From contig JBFXHX010000001.1 in NCBI GenBank assembly GCA_050176585.1, forward strand, positions 62,001-126,000: a DNA stretch of 64,000 nt, given 5' to 3'. The position numbers and the translations under genes are program-made. This document shows positions 35,817 through 46,982 of this stretch, in pieces (the first letter of the stretch is position 1; every line of letters begins with the position of its first letter). The DNA comes from CAYYWP01 sp050176585 (GTDB lineage Bacteria; Desulfobacterota; Binatia; HRBIN30; CADEER01). Under the pieces are notes generated by a model. The model was not told the origin of the DNA and did no database searches. It worked only from the letters and a program-made list of their open reading frames with translations.

Positions 35817-36248
35817 ATGGAGACGCGAAGGATACTGTACGCAGAGGACAGCGCGAACGACGTCGAGCTGACGCTGACGGCGCTGCAGGAACATCAGATC
35901 GCGGATCGGCTCCAAGTCGTGAACGATGGGGCCGACGCGCTCGATTATTTGTATAAGCGCGGGCGGTTCGAGGGGAGCACCGACGGCCAGCCGTCCCTGA
36001 TTCTGTTGGATCTGAAGATGCCGAAGGTCGACGGCCTCGAGGTGCTGCGCAAGGTGAAGGGAGATCCCGCACTGCGCACGACCCCGGTGATCCTGCTCAC
36101 GTCCTCGGCGGAGAACGGTGACATTCGCGCGGCGTACGAGCTCGGGGCCAATGCATACGTCGTCAAGCCCGTCGACTTCGACCATTTCGTCTCTGTGGTC
36201 AAGGAGATCGGGCTGTTCTGGATTCTGACCAATACGCCCGCCCCGTAG
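35817..36248 (+). CDS. Single-domain response regulator, Rcp1-type
   Basis: The 143-residue receiver has YAEDSANDVELTLTAL, phosphorylation site D65 in ILLDLKMPKVDG, and AYVVKPVDFDHF. The ATG has GAGG five bases upstream; a GTG two codons earlier is possible. There is no output domain, so it acts by protein contact or as a phosphotransfer partner. It sits between a kinase with a phytochrome-like H-box and a receiver-PAS-kinase, a typical setting for the Rcp1 family. Confidence 0.9.
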   Translation: METRRILYAEDSANDVELTLTALQEHQIADRLQVVNDGADALDYLYKRGRFEGSTDGQPSLILLDLKMPKVDGLEVLRKVKGDPALRTTPVILLTSSAENGDIRAAYELGANAYVVKPVDFDHFVSVVKEIGLFWILTNTPAP

Positions 36249-36268
36249 AAGACCTCCCGCTCGATATC

Positions 36269-37837
36269 ATGGACTCCAAGGCGCTCGCCGACCTCTCCTC
36301 TGCTCCCGTGCCACCGCTTCGGCTCTTGCTGGTCGAAGACAGCGCCCTAGATGCAGAGCTCGAGATCGCGGCTCTCGAGAGCGCGGGCTTCGCGTGTCAG
36401 TGGGAGCGCGTCGAGACGGCCGCGGAGCTCACGAAGCGGCTTTGCGGGGTGCCGCTGGACCTGATCCTGGCAGACTACAATCTCCCGCGCTTCGACGGCA
36501 TCAGCGCGTTGCGCTTAGTGCGCCAGCAGTTCCCGTACCTGCCGTTCATTCTGGTCTCGGGCACCGTCGGGGAGGAGACCGCGATCGAGGCGCTGAAGAG
36601 CGGGGCGACGGACTATGTGCTGAAGAGGAACCTCGCCCGCCTGGCGCCCGTGGTCCGCCGCGCCCTCAGGGAGCGCGAAGAGCAGCAGCAGCGGTGGGAA
36701 GCGGAGGCGGCATTGCGCCGCAGCGAGGAGCGGTACCGCATCGTGGTGGAGGCAACACACGACGCGGTGTGGGAGCTCGACCCGCGCACGGACGTGATGT
36801 GGTGGAACGAGGGGATGACCCGCTTGTTCGGCTACGCACCCGACGAAGTCGGCTCGCGGAAAACGTGGTGGTATGCGCGCGTCCACCCCGAGGATCGCGC
36901 ACGCGTGGGCGCCATCGAGCGCGCGGTCATCGCCGGGGAACGCGAGCACTTCGCAGTCGAGTACCGCTACCAGCGCGCGGATGGCACGTACGCGGAGGTG
37001 CTCGACCGAGGAAGCGTGCTGCGCGACGAGCGCGGCAGGCCGGTACGCGTCACCGGGGCGCTCATCGACATCTCCGATCACATGCGCGCGGAGCGCGAGA
37101 TCCGCCTGTTGAACGCCGACCTCGAGCGCCGCGTCGCCGAACGCACTGCCGAACTCGAGCGCGTGAACAAAGAGCTGCAGGCGTTCAGCTACTCAGTGTC
37201 ACACGATCTCCGGGCGCCGCTGCGCGCGATCGACGGCTTCACGGAGATCGTGCTGCAGGACTACGGTTCACAGCTCCCGCGCGACGTCGTCGGCTACCTC
37301 GATCGCATCAACGCTTCGGCGAAGCGCATGGCGCAACTCATCGAAGACCTGCTGAGTCTGTCGCGAGTGTCGTCGACCGAGCTGGTCCGTAGACCAGTGG
37401 ATCTGACCGCGCTGGCCACCACCATTCTCGGCGCCTTGTGCGAGCGCGAGCCCGGACGCGCGGTGGAGGCGCACATCGCCGACGGCCTCCTCGCGCACGG
37501 CGACGAACAGTTGCTGCGCATTGCCCTCGAGAACCTGCTCGACAACGCGTGGAAGTTCACGAGCAGGGAGCCGAGTCCGCGCATCGAGGTCGGCATCGCC
37601 ACGCACGAGGGCAGCCGGGTGTACTTCGTGCGCGACAACGGCGCGGGGTTCGATATGGCCTACGCGAGCAATCTGTTCGGGGCGTTCCGGCGTTTGCATA
37701 CCACGGCCGAATTTCCCGGTACCGGGATCGGGCTGGCCACTGTGGAGCGCGTGATCCACCGGCACGGCGGGCGCATATGGGCCGATGCGGCGGTCGGGCG
37801 CGGAGCCACATTCCTGTTCACGCTGCCGATGGCGTGA
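36269..37837 (+). CDS. Receiver-PAS-histidine kinase
   Basis: The 522-residue cytoplasmic protein begins with a receiver (LLLVEDSALDAELE, D69 in LILADYNLPRFDG). A PAS domain (about 145-275) and a coiled coil follow, then a kinase core with H312 in FSYSVSHDLRAPLRAIDGF, DNGAGFD at 456-462 and GTGIGLA at 484-490. The H-box is nearly identical to that of the upstream kinase. The N-terminal receiver suggests it takes phosphate from another kinase. It starts 20 bases after the stand-alone receiver gene. Confidence 0.9.
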   Translation: MDSKALADLSSAPVPPLRLLLVEDSALDAELEIAALESAGFACQWERVETAAELTKRLCGVPLDLILADYNLPRFDGISALRLVRQQFPYLPFILVSGTVGEETAIEALKSGATDYVLKRNLARLAPVVRRALREREEQQQRWEAEAALRRSEERYRIVVEATHDAVWELDPRTDVMWWNEGMTRLFGYAPDEVGSRKTWWYARVHPEDRARVGAIERAVIAGEREHFAVEYRYQRADGTYAEVLDRGSVLRDERGRPVRVTGALIDISDHMRAEREIRLLNADLERRVAERTAELERVNKELQAFSYSVSHDLRAPLRAIDGFTEIVLQDYGSQLPRDVVGYLDRINASAKRMAQLIEDLLSLSRVSSTELVRRPVDLTALATTILGALCEREPGRAVEAHIADGLLAHGDEQLLRIALENLLDNAWKFTSREPSPRIEVGIATHEGSRVYFVRDNGAGFDMAYASNLFGAFRRLHTTAEFPGTGIGLATVERVIHRHGGRIWADAAVGRGATFLFTLPMA

Positions 37838-38301
37838 TCACCTCCGCGCCCTCCCGGGCGGATCCGATGTCCGCCGGCGGCCGGGGGCTCGGGCGGAGTG
37901 AAACGATAGCGCCGTCGCACAGCGGGCTGCGCTGCGCTGGCGCGGACATGTACTGGTCTGCGCGCGCGCGAGCAGGCCGCCCGAACATGCGCTGGCGCGG
38001 CGCGCTCGGGTAGTCTATACGCGCCGCGTGACCGTTCTGGGGGGCGACGGCCATCGCGGGTTCTTGCTGCCGAGATGCGCCTGCATTCCGCGCATCAGGC
38101 CGGTCCGGTTCAGCGACGTGCTGAACGTCCGATCATGTGAGCGCGGCGCGGCGCGAGCGAGAAGCGGCGTCTCCTCCTCCTAATCGCCCGCGTGCGTGCC
38201 TTGCCGAAGTACCGAGTGCGTGTGATCATCAGAGGCAGGGTGAAATATCGGGGGGCGACCCGGGGTCGGGGACCGGCGCTGGCGCCTGTGCAGAGGTGCC
38301 C
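37838..38301. other. Intergenic region before the GAF-containing kinase
   Basis: These 464 bases are GC-rich and hold no gene I can support. The in-frame stretch upstream of the next gene lacks any receiver-like sequence. The clearest element is a 7-bp perfect inverted repeat at 38108-38126. Confidence 0.5.
38108..38126. repeat. Inverted repeat GTTCAGC-N5-GCTGAAC
   Basis: Two perfect 7-base arms flank GACGT, 176 bases before the next start codon. The size and symmetry suit a dimeric regulator or a small hairpin. Confidence 0.4.
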
Positions 38302-40479
38302 ATGAACGCCGTTGAGTCAGCCGGCGGCGACGGCGACAAGCGGCTGCGCGTTCTGCACGTCGAGGACAGTCCCGACGACGCGGAATTGCTGGTCCGCTGC
38401 CTGCGCCAACAAGGCTTCGACCCCATCTACGATCGCGTAGAGACCGGCCCTGCGATGGCGCAGGCGCTCGCGACCGGCGCCTGGGATGTCGTGCTCTCCG
38501 ACTACGAGCTCCCGCAGTTCAGCGGTCCCGCCGCGCTGAACACGCTCCAAGCCAGCGGTCTGGACATCCCGTTTCTGCTCGTGTCCGGCGCCATCGGCGA
38601 GGAGCTCGCCGTCGATATCATGCGGCGGGGGGCGCACGACTACATTCCGAAAGGCAATCTCGCCCGTCTGGTGCCGGCCCTCCAGCGCGAACTGCGCGAA
38701 GCCCAGGCTCGGCGGGAACGCCGTTGGCTCGAGGACGAGCGCGCCGCGTTGCTGGAGCTGGCCGCAGAGATCGGCGGCACACTCGACTTGCGAGAGATCT
38801 TGGAGCACGCACAGCGCCGCATCGCGAGCCTGATGCAGTGCGAGAGTGTGCTCACGTACCGCTGGGATGACGCGCGCGGCGCGTTCAGACTGCTCTTCGC
38901 TCTCGGCGTGCCGGATGAACTGGTGGAGGCGGCGCCGATCATCGAGGTGCCCCGCCACGTCGTGAGCTCGTGGCTGCTCGGCGGCGAGCTGCGCGCCGGC
39001 ACCCGGCGTAGCACCCAGTCCTGGATTCCATCCGAGTGGCTGCACCGCTTCAATTGGGCGGCGTGCTTGGGGGCTCCGTTGGTCGTGCGCGGGGAGCTCG
39101 TGGGCGCTTTGGTGGCGGCGCGCGTCGGCCAGCGCCAGGGATTCGCGCCGCACGAGATCCAGTTGTTCGACCGGATGGCGCGCCACGTCGCGATGGCCAC
39201 CGGCGCCGCAGAGCTCTACCGGGCGCAACGCGAGGACACACAGGTCACCACGGCGCTGGCGCGCGTCGGCCGTGAACTGATCGCGTCGCTCGCCACGAGC
39301 GGACTGCTCAGCCGGCTGTGCGAGCTGAGCGCCGACGTGCTGCCATGTGATCGGAGCTCCACCTGGTTTCGCGATCCCGAGCGCGACTGTTACGTGGCCG
39401 TCGCAGGGTGCGGGTATACGGCTGAGCAATGGGAAGCGTTGCGCGTCGCCGGCATCCCCGGGGCGAACCTGGACGTCGTGATTGCCCGCCTTGCGCAGGA
39501 GTCTGTGCTCGATGTGTCGGCGCACGCCAGCGTCGCCTCGCTGCTCGGGCTCGTCGATCAACAGGAGAAGAGCGTCGTGCTGATCGGGCTCCGACGTGGT
39601 GAGGCGATCGTCGGCATGCAGGCCGCCATCCGCCTCGGACGCGCGCAGCCGTTCGACGCGGTTGCGTTACGCATCGCCAGCGGGCTGGCGCAGCTCGCGT
39701 CGTTAGCGCTGGAAACGGCGCGGCTGGTCGAAGAGCTGGACCGATCAAACCGTCTGAAATCCGACTTCCTCGCCACCATGTCGCACGAGCTCCGCACCCC
39801 ACTTCACATCATCATGGGGTACAATAGCCTGCTGCTCGACGGCGAGTTCGGCCCGCTCACACCCACTCAGGTGCGCCCGCTCGAGGTTATGCAGCGCAGC
39901 GCCGAAGGGTTGCATGAGCTAATCGCGGTCACGCTGGACATCAGCCGGGTCGAGCGCGGGCAAGTGTCGCTGGACGTAGCCGAGACACACGTCGGCACAC
40001 TGCTCGCCGAAGTGGCCGAGGACATTCGCCGGCCGGAACCGAAAGCCGGGGTCGACCTGCTCTGGGACATCGCGCCGGACCTGCCGCCGATCTGGACCGA
40101 CGCGCTCAAGTTGAAGGTGATCGTCAAGAACCTGCTTTCCAACGCGCTGAAATTCACCGAGAGCGGCCATGTCGCGCTCCGCGCCGAACCATCTGCTGGG
40201 GGCATTCAGATCACGGTGGCCGATACCGGCATTGGCATCGCACCGGCCGCATTGCCGATCATCTTCGAGCCGTTCCGCCAGATCGAGCGCCCCCTGACGC
40301 GGCGTTATGGCGGGGTCGGCCTCGGGTTGTACGTCGTCCAGAGGCTGCTCGATCTACTGGACGGTACGGTCTCCGTCGAAAGCGAGCTGGGCCGCGGTTC
40401 GACCTTTCGCGTCTGTCTGCCGCAGCGGATTCGCGTGCGCCCGCCCTCCACGCCTTCGCCCCTGCAGCGCAAGGCATAG
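38302..40479 (+). CDS. Receiver-GAF-GAF-histidine kinase
   Basis: The 725-residue cytoplasmic protein begins with a receiver (VLHVEDSPDDAELLV, D67 in VVLSDYELPQFSG). Two GAF-like domains follow (about 145-315 and 330-480; the second has LPCDRSSTWFRDPERDCYV). The kinase core has H495 in FLATMSHELRTPLHIIMGY, DTGIGIA at 641-647 and GGVGLGLYVVQ near the end. The H-box differs from those of the two kinases upstream. The ATG is preceded by AGAGGTG. GAF domains can bind small molecules or a chromophore; I see no certain chromophore cysteine. Confidence 0.9.
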   Translation: MNAVESAGGDGDKRLRVLHVEDSPDDAELLVRCLRQQGFDPIYDRVETGPAMAQALATGAWDVVLSDYELPQFSGPAALNTLQASGLDIPFLLVSGAIGEELAVDIMRRGAHDYIPKGNLARLVPALQRELREAQARRERRWLEDERAALLELAAEIGGTLDLREILEHAQRRIASLMQCESVLTYRWDDARGAFRLLFALGVPDELVEAAPIIEVPRHVVSSWLLGGELRAGTRRSTQSWIPSEWLHRFNWAACLGAPLVVRGELVGALVAARVGQRQGFAPHEIQLFDRMARHVAMATGAAELYRAQREDTQVTTALARVGRELIASLATSGLLSRLCELSADVLPCDRSSTWFRDPERDCYVAVAGCGYTAEQWEALRVAGIPGANLDVVIARLAQESVLDVSAHASVASLLGLVDQQEKSVVLIGLRRGEAIVGMQAAIRLGRAQPFDAVALRIASGLAQLASLALETARLVEELDRSNRLKSDFLATMSHELRTPLHIIMGYNSLLLDGEFGPLTPTQVRPLEVMQRSAEGLHELIAVTLDISRVERGQVSLDVAETHVGTLLAEVAEDIRRPEPKAGVDLLWDIAPDLPPIWTDALKLKVIVKNLLSNALKFTESGHVALRAEPSAGGIQITVADTGIGIAPAALPIIFEPFRQIERPLTRRYGGVGLGLYVVQRLLDLLDGTVSVESELGRGSTFRVCLPQRIRVRPPSTPSPLQRKA

Positions 40480-40572
40480 TTGTCCAGCCGCCGTGGCGGG
40501 CCGCAGCACTGCTGGGGCACCCCGTTGGCCTCTGCGGCCCGCCTCGCTGATGGACAACCGCGCGACGCGCGG
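40480..40572. repeat. Long two-block inverted repeat plus second hairpin
   Basis: Directly after the kinase stop codon, TTGTCCA (40480-40486) and GGCGGGCCGCAG (40495-40506) are mirrored by CTGCGGCCCGCC (40532-40543) and TGGACAA (40551-40557). The inner arms are perfect over 12 bp and the outer ones over 7 bp, with unpaired 7-8 base internal loops between them. The 25-base apical part contains GGGG/CCCC. A second palindrome, CCGCGC-GAC-GCGCGG, follows at 40558-40572. There is no T-run. It may be a terminator, a structured RNA, or a small repeat element. Confidence 0.7.
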
Positions 40573-40602
40573 CTACGCTGCCGGGCACCGGCGAGGTGAC
40601 AT

Positions 40603-42222
40603 ATGAGCTGCCCTCAATGTGCCGGCCCGCTGCGCGCGCGTGTCGTGCGCGTCCGCCGCAGCGTGACGGCTTCACTCTACATCATCGGTCTGCTCGCCGC
40701 GTATGCACTGGGCGGCCCCTACCTGCACGACGTGGCGGAGGGCTTGCACCGCAGCCAGTTGCCGCACTGGAAAGTGATTCTGCCGGCGGCGGTGCTGTTG
40801 CTCGCGGTCGCCGCCGCGTTCGTACGACTGCGGCGCAACGCCTGCGAGCGCTGCCGATCGGGCTGGGTACTCGTGCCGGTCGGCGATGCGGAACGGGATT
40901 CTTCCGGTGAGGGCACCTCGCGCCGCCTGGCGCTGCGGGCGCTCGGCGCGGGGGGCGCGACCGTAGCAGCCGCTGCCAGCGGGTTCGCAGCTGCGCTGCT
41001 GCCGAACCGCGGCTGGGTGCCGATTGCGCGTGAACTGCAGAGGGATGTGGATGCGGTCGCCCCCGAACCGCGCTCGGATTGGCGCGGTGCCACGATCAAA
41101 GCGTATCGCCGTCTCGGCAGGACCGAGGCGCGCGTGTCGGACATCGGGCTCGGCTCCGCACGCATTGGCTCGGAAGGCGGTGATCCGGCGAGCGTCAAGC
41201 GCGCCGTCGACGTCGCGCGCCGGGCGATCGACCGCGGGGTCAATTATTTCGACACGTCGCCCGACTACTCGGCTACCAACTCGGAGCAGATCCTCGGCGA
41301 GGCCATGCGCGGCCGGCGGGACAAGATGTTTTTGGCGACCAAATTTTGTGTCGCCGAAGGCCACTTGCCGAATGAGACGCCGGTGCCGGAAATCATCGCC
41401 GCCGTCGAAAGCAGCTTGCGGCGGCTGCAGACCGATTACGTCGATCTCATCCATATCCACTCCTGCGACCGCCTCGATCGGCTCATGGCGCCCAACATCC
41501 ACGAGGCGTTCGACCGCCTGAGATCGCAGGGCAAGGCGCGGTTCCTCGGCGTCAGCTCGCATTCGCCGAACCTCGAGGAAGTGGCGAATGCCGCGATCGA
41601 ATCCGGTCGCTTCGATGTGATCATGCTCGCATACCACTACGGCATGTGGCCCGGGTTCGGGCCCTTGCTGCGCAAAGCGAAAGCGCACGACATTGGCGTG
41701 GTCGCGATGAAGACGCTCAAAGGCGCCATGCATACCAACCTCGCCGAGTTCCGCGACGAACGGACATCATACGCGCAGGCGGCCTTCCGCTGGGTGCTGT
41801 CCAATCCCGATGTCTCAGCGCTGGTGATCTCGTTCTGGAATCAGCAGCAAGTCGACGAGTACATCGCTGCGTCAGGGGCGCCGCCGACGTCCGAGGATCA
41901 CGCGCTGCTCGAACGCTATGACGAGCTGACGCGCGGCGATTACTGCCAGCCGCATTGCGGCGTCTGCTTGCCGGCGTGTCCGGAGCAGCTCGCGATCAAC
42001 GACATCCTGCGGTACCGCATGTACTTCCGCGATTACGGCTGGGAGAAGGAAGGAGTGCGCCTGTACGCCGAGCTGGCGCGCAACGCGATCCGCTGTGTGT
42101 CGTGCAACGCCCCGTGCGCGGGCGTGTGCCCGATCGCGGTGCCGATCCGCGACAAGATGCTCCACGCGCACGCGCTGCTCACATTGCCGCGCATGGCGCG
42201 GCGTGAGACGCCGCGCGCGTGA
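40603..42222 (+). CDS. Membrane-anchored aldo/keto reductase with Fe-S C-terminus
   Basis: The 539-residue protein has an unusual order of parts. A split zinc-ribbon-like pair, C3-C6 (MSCPQC) and C81-C84 (CERC), flanks two membrane helices (about 22-40 and 58-77). Then comes SRRLALRALG (R107-R108), like a Tat or internal anchor motif, with a hydrophobic stretch. An aldo/keto reductase barrel (about 165-435) follows, with D217, Y222, K247 and H286 in the expected catalytic places. The C-terminus has two cysteine sets, C448/C452/C455/C459 and C498/C501/C505/C509, each ending CP, consistent with two [4Fe-4S] clusters. Substrate unknown. GAGGTG precedes the ATG. Confidence 0.85.
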   Translation: MSCPQCAGPLRARVVRVRRSVTASLYIIGLLAAYALGGPYLHDVAEGLHRSQLPHWKVILPAAVLLLAVAAAFVRLRRNACERCRSGWVLVPVGDAERDSSGEGTSRRLALRALGAGGATVAAAASGFAAALLPNRGWVPIARELQRDVDAVAPEPRSDWRGATIKAYRRLGRTEARVSDIGLGSARIGSEGGDPASVKRAVDVARRAIDRGVNYFDTSPDYSATNSEQILGEAMRGRRDKMFLATKFCVAEGHLPNETPVPEIIAAVESSLRRLQTDYVDLIHIHSCDRLDRLMAPNIHEAFDRLRSQGKARFLGVSSHSPNLEEVANAAIESGRFDVIMLAYHYGMWPGFGPLLRKAKAHDIGVVAMKTLKGAMHTNLAEFRDERTSYAQAAFRWVLSNPDVSALVISFWNQQQVDEYIAASGAPPTSEDHALLERYDELTRGDYCQPHCGVCLPACPEQLAINDILRYRMYFRDYGWEKEGVRLYAELARNAIRCVSCNAPCAGVCPIAVPIRDKMLHAHALLTLPRMARRETPRA

Positions 42223-42395
42223 GCGCGGTGTTCAGCAGCGATCGGTATTCCCTGCCTAGCCGGCGCGGTTATCGGGGCGGCCGCGCCCGCTCGCCGACCC
42301 GCTTGCGCGCGCTCCGCAGCACGCGCGGAATCCTCTTCGCCGCCGCCGCTCGAGGGCGCGGCAGCCCTGAGCGCACGCGGCGCGCGCACGTACGG

Positions 42396-43418
42396 TCATG
42401 GCGTCGCTGGGGACGTGCCGACATCGGCGGCGTTCATGCGGTCGATCAGCTGCCGCAGCCGGCCGAAGTGTCGCCGATCGAAACGAAAGGCTATGCGCGG
42501 CAGGTGCAGCGTCTCGGGTTCGTCGCGCTCCACGGCGAACGGCTGGCAGCGTTCGATCACGCCGTCCTCGATGATGTCGCTGAACTCGCGCGACAGTTCG
42601 GCCAGCAGCTCGGCGGGCAGCGGCACGTTGGTGCGCATCACGAGCAAGCCCTTCACGTACCGCACCGAATGAAAGACGCGGTAAAAGCCCGTGATCACTT
42701 CGACCGCGATCTCCACTTTGTCCGTCACGGTATAAAGGCTCAGATCCTCGGGTGAGATCATCTGTTTTCGCAGCAGATGCTCTTCGACGTAGCGGTGCCA
42801 GGTCTTCCAGTACCGTCCATGTGGTTGGTCGAGCAGCACCAGCGGCATCGGTTGGCATTTCCCGGTCTGCAGCAGGGTCAGTGTCTCGAAGCCTTCGTCG
42901 TGCGTCCCGAATCCGCCCGGGAAGAGCACGACCGCATACGCCTCTTTGATGAAGAACAGCTTGCGCGTGAAGAAGTAGTTGAACGACAGGAGCTTGGGAT
43001 CGCCGTGAATGGTGCGATTCGCCTCTTGCTCGAACGGCAACTTGATGTTGATCCCGAAGCTACGCTCGCGGCCGGCGCCGCGGTTGCATGCCTCCATGAT
43101 CCCGCCGCCGGCGCCGGTGATGACCATGAACCCCGCGTCGGCGATCGCGCGCGCGAAGCGCTCGGCAGTCACGAAGTACGGATCGTTTTCCTGCGTGCGG
43201 GCGGAGCCGAATATGGAGACCTTGCGGATGCTGCGATACGGGGAGAACATCTCGAACGCGCGGCGCATCTCCTCGAGCGCGCGTGCGACGATCTTCACCT
43301 CGCCGATCGTGGCGCCGCTCGCCTCCAGCCCCCGCCCGCTGGCGATGATCTGCGCGATCAGGCGCTCGATACGGGTGCGCTGCCGTCTGGCTTCACGCGA
43401 AGAAGATGGGACGGACAT
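42396..43418 (-). CDS. LOG-family (lysine decarboxylase-like) nucleotide hydrolase
   Basis: The 340-residue protein has a Rossmann-like LOG domain: SIFGSARTQENDPYF, VITGAGGGIMEACNRGA, and the signature PGGFGTHDEGFE. This motif binds the nucleotide phosphate and supplies the catalytic Glu in phosphoribohydrolases that release bases from nucleoside monophosphates. The N-terminal 70 and C-terminal 100 residues extend beyond the short LOG type, so it belongs to the longer bacterial group. It is next to the yyaL-like gene on the same strand. A TTG 23 codons upstream is less likely as the start. Confidence 0.85.
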   Translation of the reverse strand: MSVPSSSREARRQRTRIERLIAQIIASGRGLEASGATIGEVKIVARALEEMRRAFEMFSPYRSIRKVSIFGSARTQENDPYFVTAERFARAIADAGFMVITGAGGGIMEACNRGAGRERSFGINIKLPFEQEANRTIHGDPKLLSFNYFFTRKLFFIKEAYAVVLFPGGFGTHDEGFETLTLLQTGKCQPMPLVLLDQPHGRYWKTWHRYVEEHLLRKQMISPEDLSLYTVTDKVEIAVEVITGFYRVFHSVRYVKGLLVMRTNVPLPAELLAELSREFSDIIEDGVIERCQPFAVERDEPETLHLPRIAFRFDRRHFGRLRQLIDRMNAADVGTSPATP

Positions 43419-43502
43419 TTCTAGTTGCGCGGGGCGCTCGTTACGCGTCGACCCTCGAGCGCGGAGCTCCGCACATACCCCCTCCAAACGCCCCGGACGC
43501 GG

Positions 43503-45551
<2,049 letters not shown>

Positions 45552-45728
45552 GATGCGCGTGACCTCTGTCGCAACGTTCGCATATCGGGGTAGCCAGGTC
45601 ACCCCCGTACCCGCTGGACGCGCGGATGTGCCGGGCAGGCCAAACTGCCCCACCCGTCTCGAACAGGTGGGAGGCGTCTCGCCTTGCGATGCGGCGCTTG
45701 CTACGCGGCAGGGGTTGCCTCTGCCGTG
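45552..45728 (+). promoter_or_regulatory. Divergent leader with stacked hairpins before the antiporter gene
   Basis: Three hairpins can form in a row on the plus strand: GGGCAG (45633-45638) with CTGCCC (45645-45650), CCCACC (45649-45654) with GGTGGG (45666-45671), and GGCG (45673-45676) with CGCC (45680-45683). The first two share two bases, so they compete if fully paired. The block ends 46 bases before the antiporter ATG. It could be a cation-responsive leader or simply a GC-rich regulatory spacer between divergent genes. Confidence 0.4.
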
Positions 45729-46982
45729 ATGGATTTCCTTCACGTCCTTCCCTTTGCCGGCATGCTGCTCGGCATCGCCGTTGTGCCGCTCCTGTTCCCC
45801 CATCAATGGGAGCGACCGGCCACTCCCGCGCTGCTGACGGCGGCCTGCGCGCTGCCGACGCTGGTGTTCGCCGTCGCGACCGGCAGGACGGTGGAGATCC
45901 TGCACGGCATCGAAGAGTACGTGGCATTCATCGTGTTGATTGCCGCGCTCTACATCACAACCGGGGGCATCCACGTGGCGGGCAATCTGCGCGCGACCCC
46001 GCTGATCAACGCTTCGTATCTCGGCGTCGGCGCCATCGCCGCGAGCCTGATCGGGACCACCGGCGCCTCGATGCTGCTGATTCGGCCGCTCCTGCACACC
46101 AATCGCGAACGCCAGCACAAGACGCACATCGTCGTGTTCTTCATCCTTGTGGTTTCGAATACCGGTGGGCTCCTGACTCCGCTCGGCGATCCACCGCTCT
46201 ATCTCGGCTACATCAAGGGAGTTCCGTTCTCATTCACCTTCCAGCTCTGGCCGGCCTGGCTACTCGCACAGGCCATGCTGTTGGCGATGTTTCTCCTCTG
46301 GGATAGCCGAGCGTACGCGCGCGAGTCGCGCGCCGACATCGAACGCGACCGGCGCTTCCAGCGCCGGCTCCAGTTCGATGGACTGGTCAATATACCGATT
46401 GCGCTGGCGATTATCGCCATCTCAGCCGCCGGAGTTCCCTCGCCATGGCGAGAAGGCCTGTTCGCGCTGCTGATCGTACTGTCGCTGAAGATCACGCCGA
46501 AGCGCGCGCGGGAGGCGAACGGCTTTCATACCGGGCCCCTGCTGGAGGTGGCGGTGCTCTTTCTCGGCATCTTCATCACCATGGTGCCGGCTTTGGCGGC
46601 GCTGCGCGTCGCGGCGCCAAGCCTGCCGGTGGATACGACGAGCGGTCTGTTCCTTATGACCGGGGTGCTGTCCAGCCTGCTCGACAACGCGCCCACCTAC
46701 CTGATCTTTGCCGAGCTCGCGGCCGAGCGGGCGGGATTTGCCGGCGATCTACGCGCCTTGGCGTCGCAAGCGCCAGCGCTGTTGGCCGCGGTCAGCATCG
46801 GCGCCGTGTTCATGGGAGCCAATACCTATATCGGCAACGGCCCGAACCTCTTGGTCAAAGCAGTGGCGGAGCAGGCGGGCAGCGCCCGCGTGGCGATGCC
46901 GAGCTTCTTCGCCTACGCAGCGATCGCGACGATCACCTTGACGCCGGTGTACATCGGCGTGCTCTGGCTAATCCTCGACTGA
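45729..46982 (+). CDS. Sodium:proton antiporter-like (CitMHS/NhaD-type) membrane protein
   Basis: The 417-residue protein has about 11 membrane helices and the ion-transporter superfamily pattern. Helix-break motifs occur in each half: SLIGTTGASMLLIRPLL with SNTGGLLTPLGDPPLYLGY, and SSLLDNAPTYLIFAELAA with GAVFMGANTYIGNGPNLLVKAV. The TGG, GDPP and NGPN segments are typical of the CitMHS-like/NhaD antiporters. The ion and direction cannot be assigned from sequence. The ATG chosen leads straight into the first helix. The 3' end overlaps the convergent PhoX-like gene by 15 bases. Confidence 0.85.
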   Translation: MDFLHVLPFAGMLLGIAVVPLLFPHQWERPATPALLTAACALPTLVFAVATGRTVEILHGIEEYVAFIVLIAALYITTGGIHVAGNLRATPLINASYLGVGAIAASLIGTTGASMLLIRPLLHTNRERQHKTHIVVFFILVVSNTGGLLTPLGDPPLYLGYIKGVPFSFTFQLWPAWLLAQAMLLAMFLLWDSRAYARESRADIERDRRFQRRLQFDGLVNIPIALAIIAISAAGVPSPWREGLFALLIVLSLKITPKRAREANGFHTGPLLEVAVLFLGIFITMVPALAALRVAAPSLPVDTTSGLFLMTGVLSSLLDNAPTYLIFAELAAERAGFAGDLRALASQAPALLAAVSIGAVFMGANTYIGNGPNLLVKAVAEQAGSARVAMPSFFAYAAIATITLTPVYIGVLWLILD

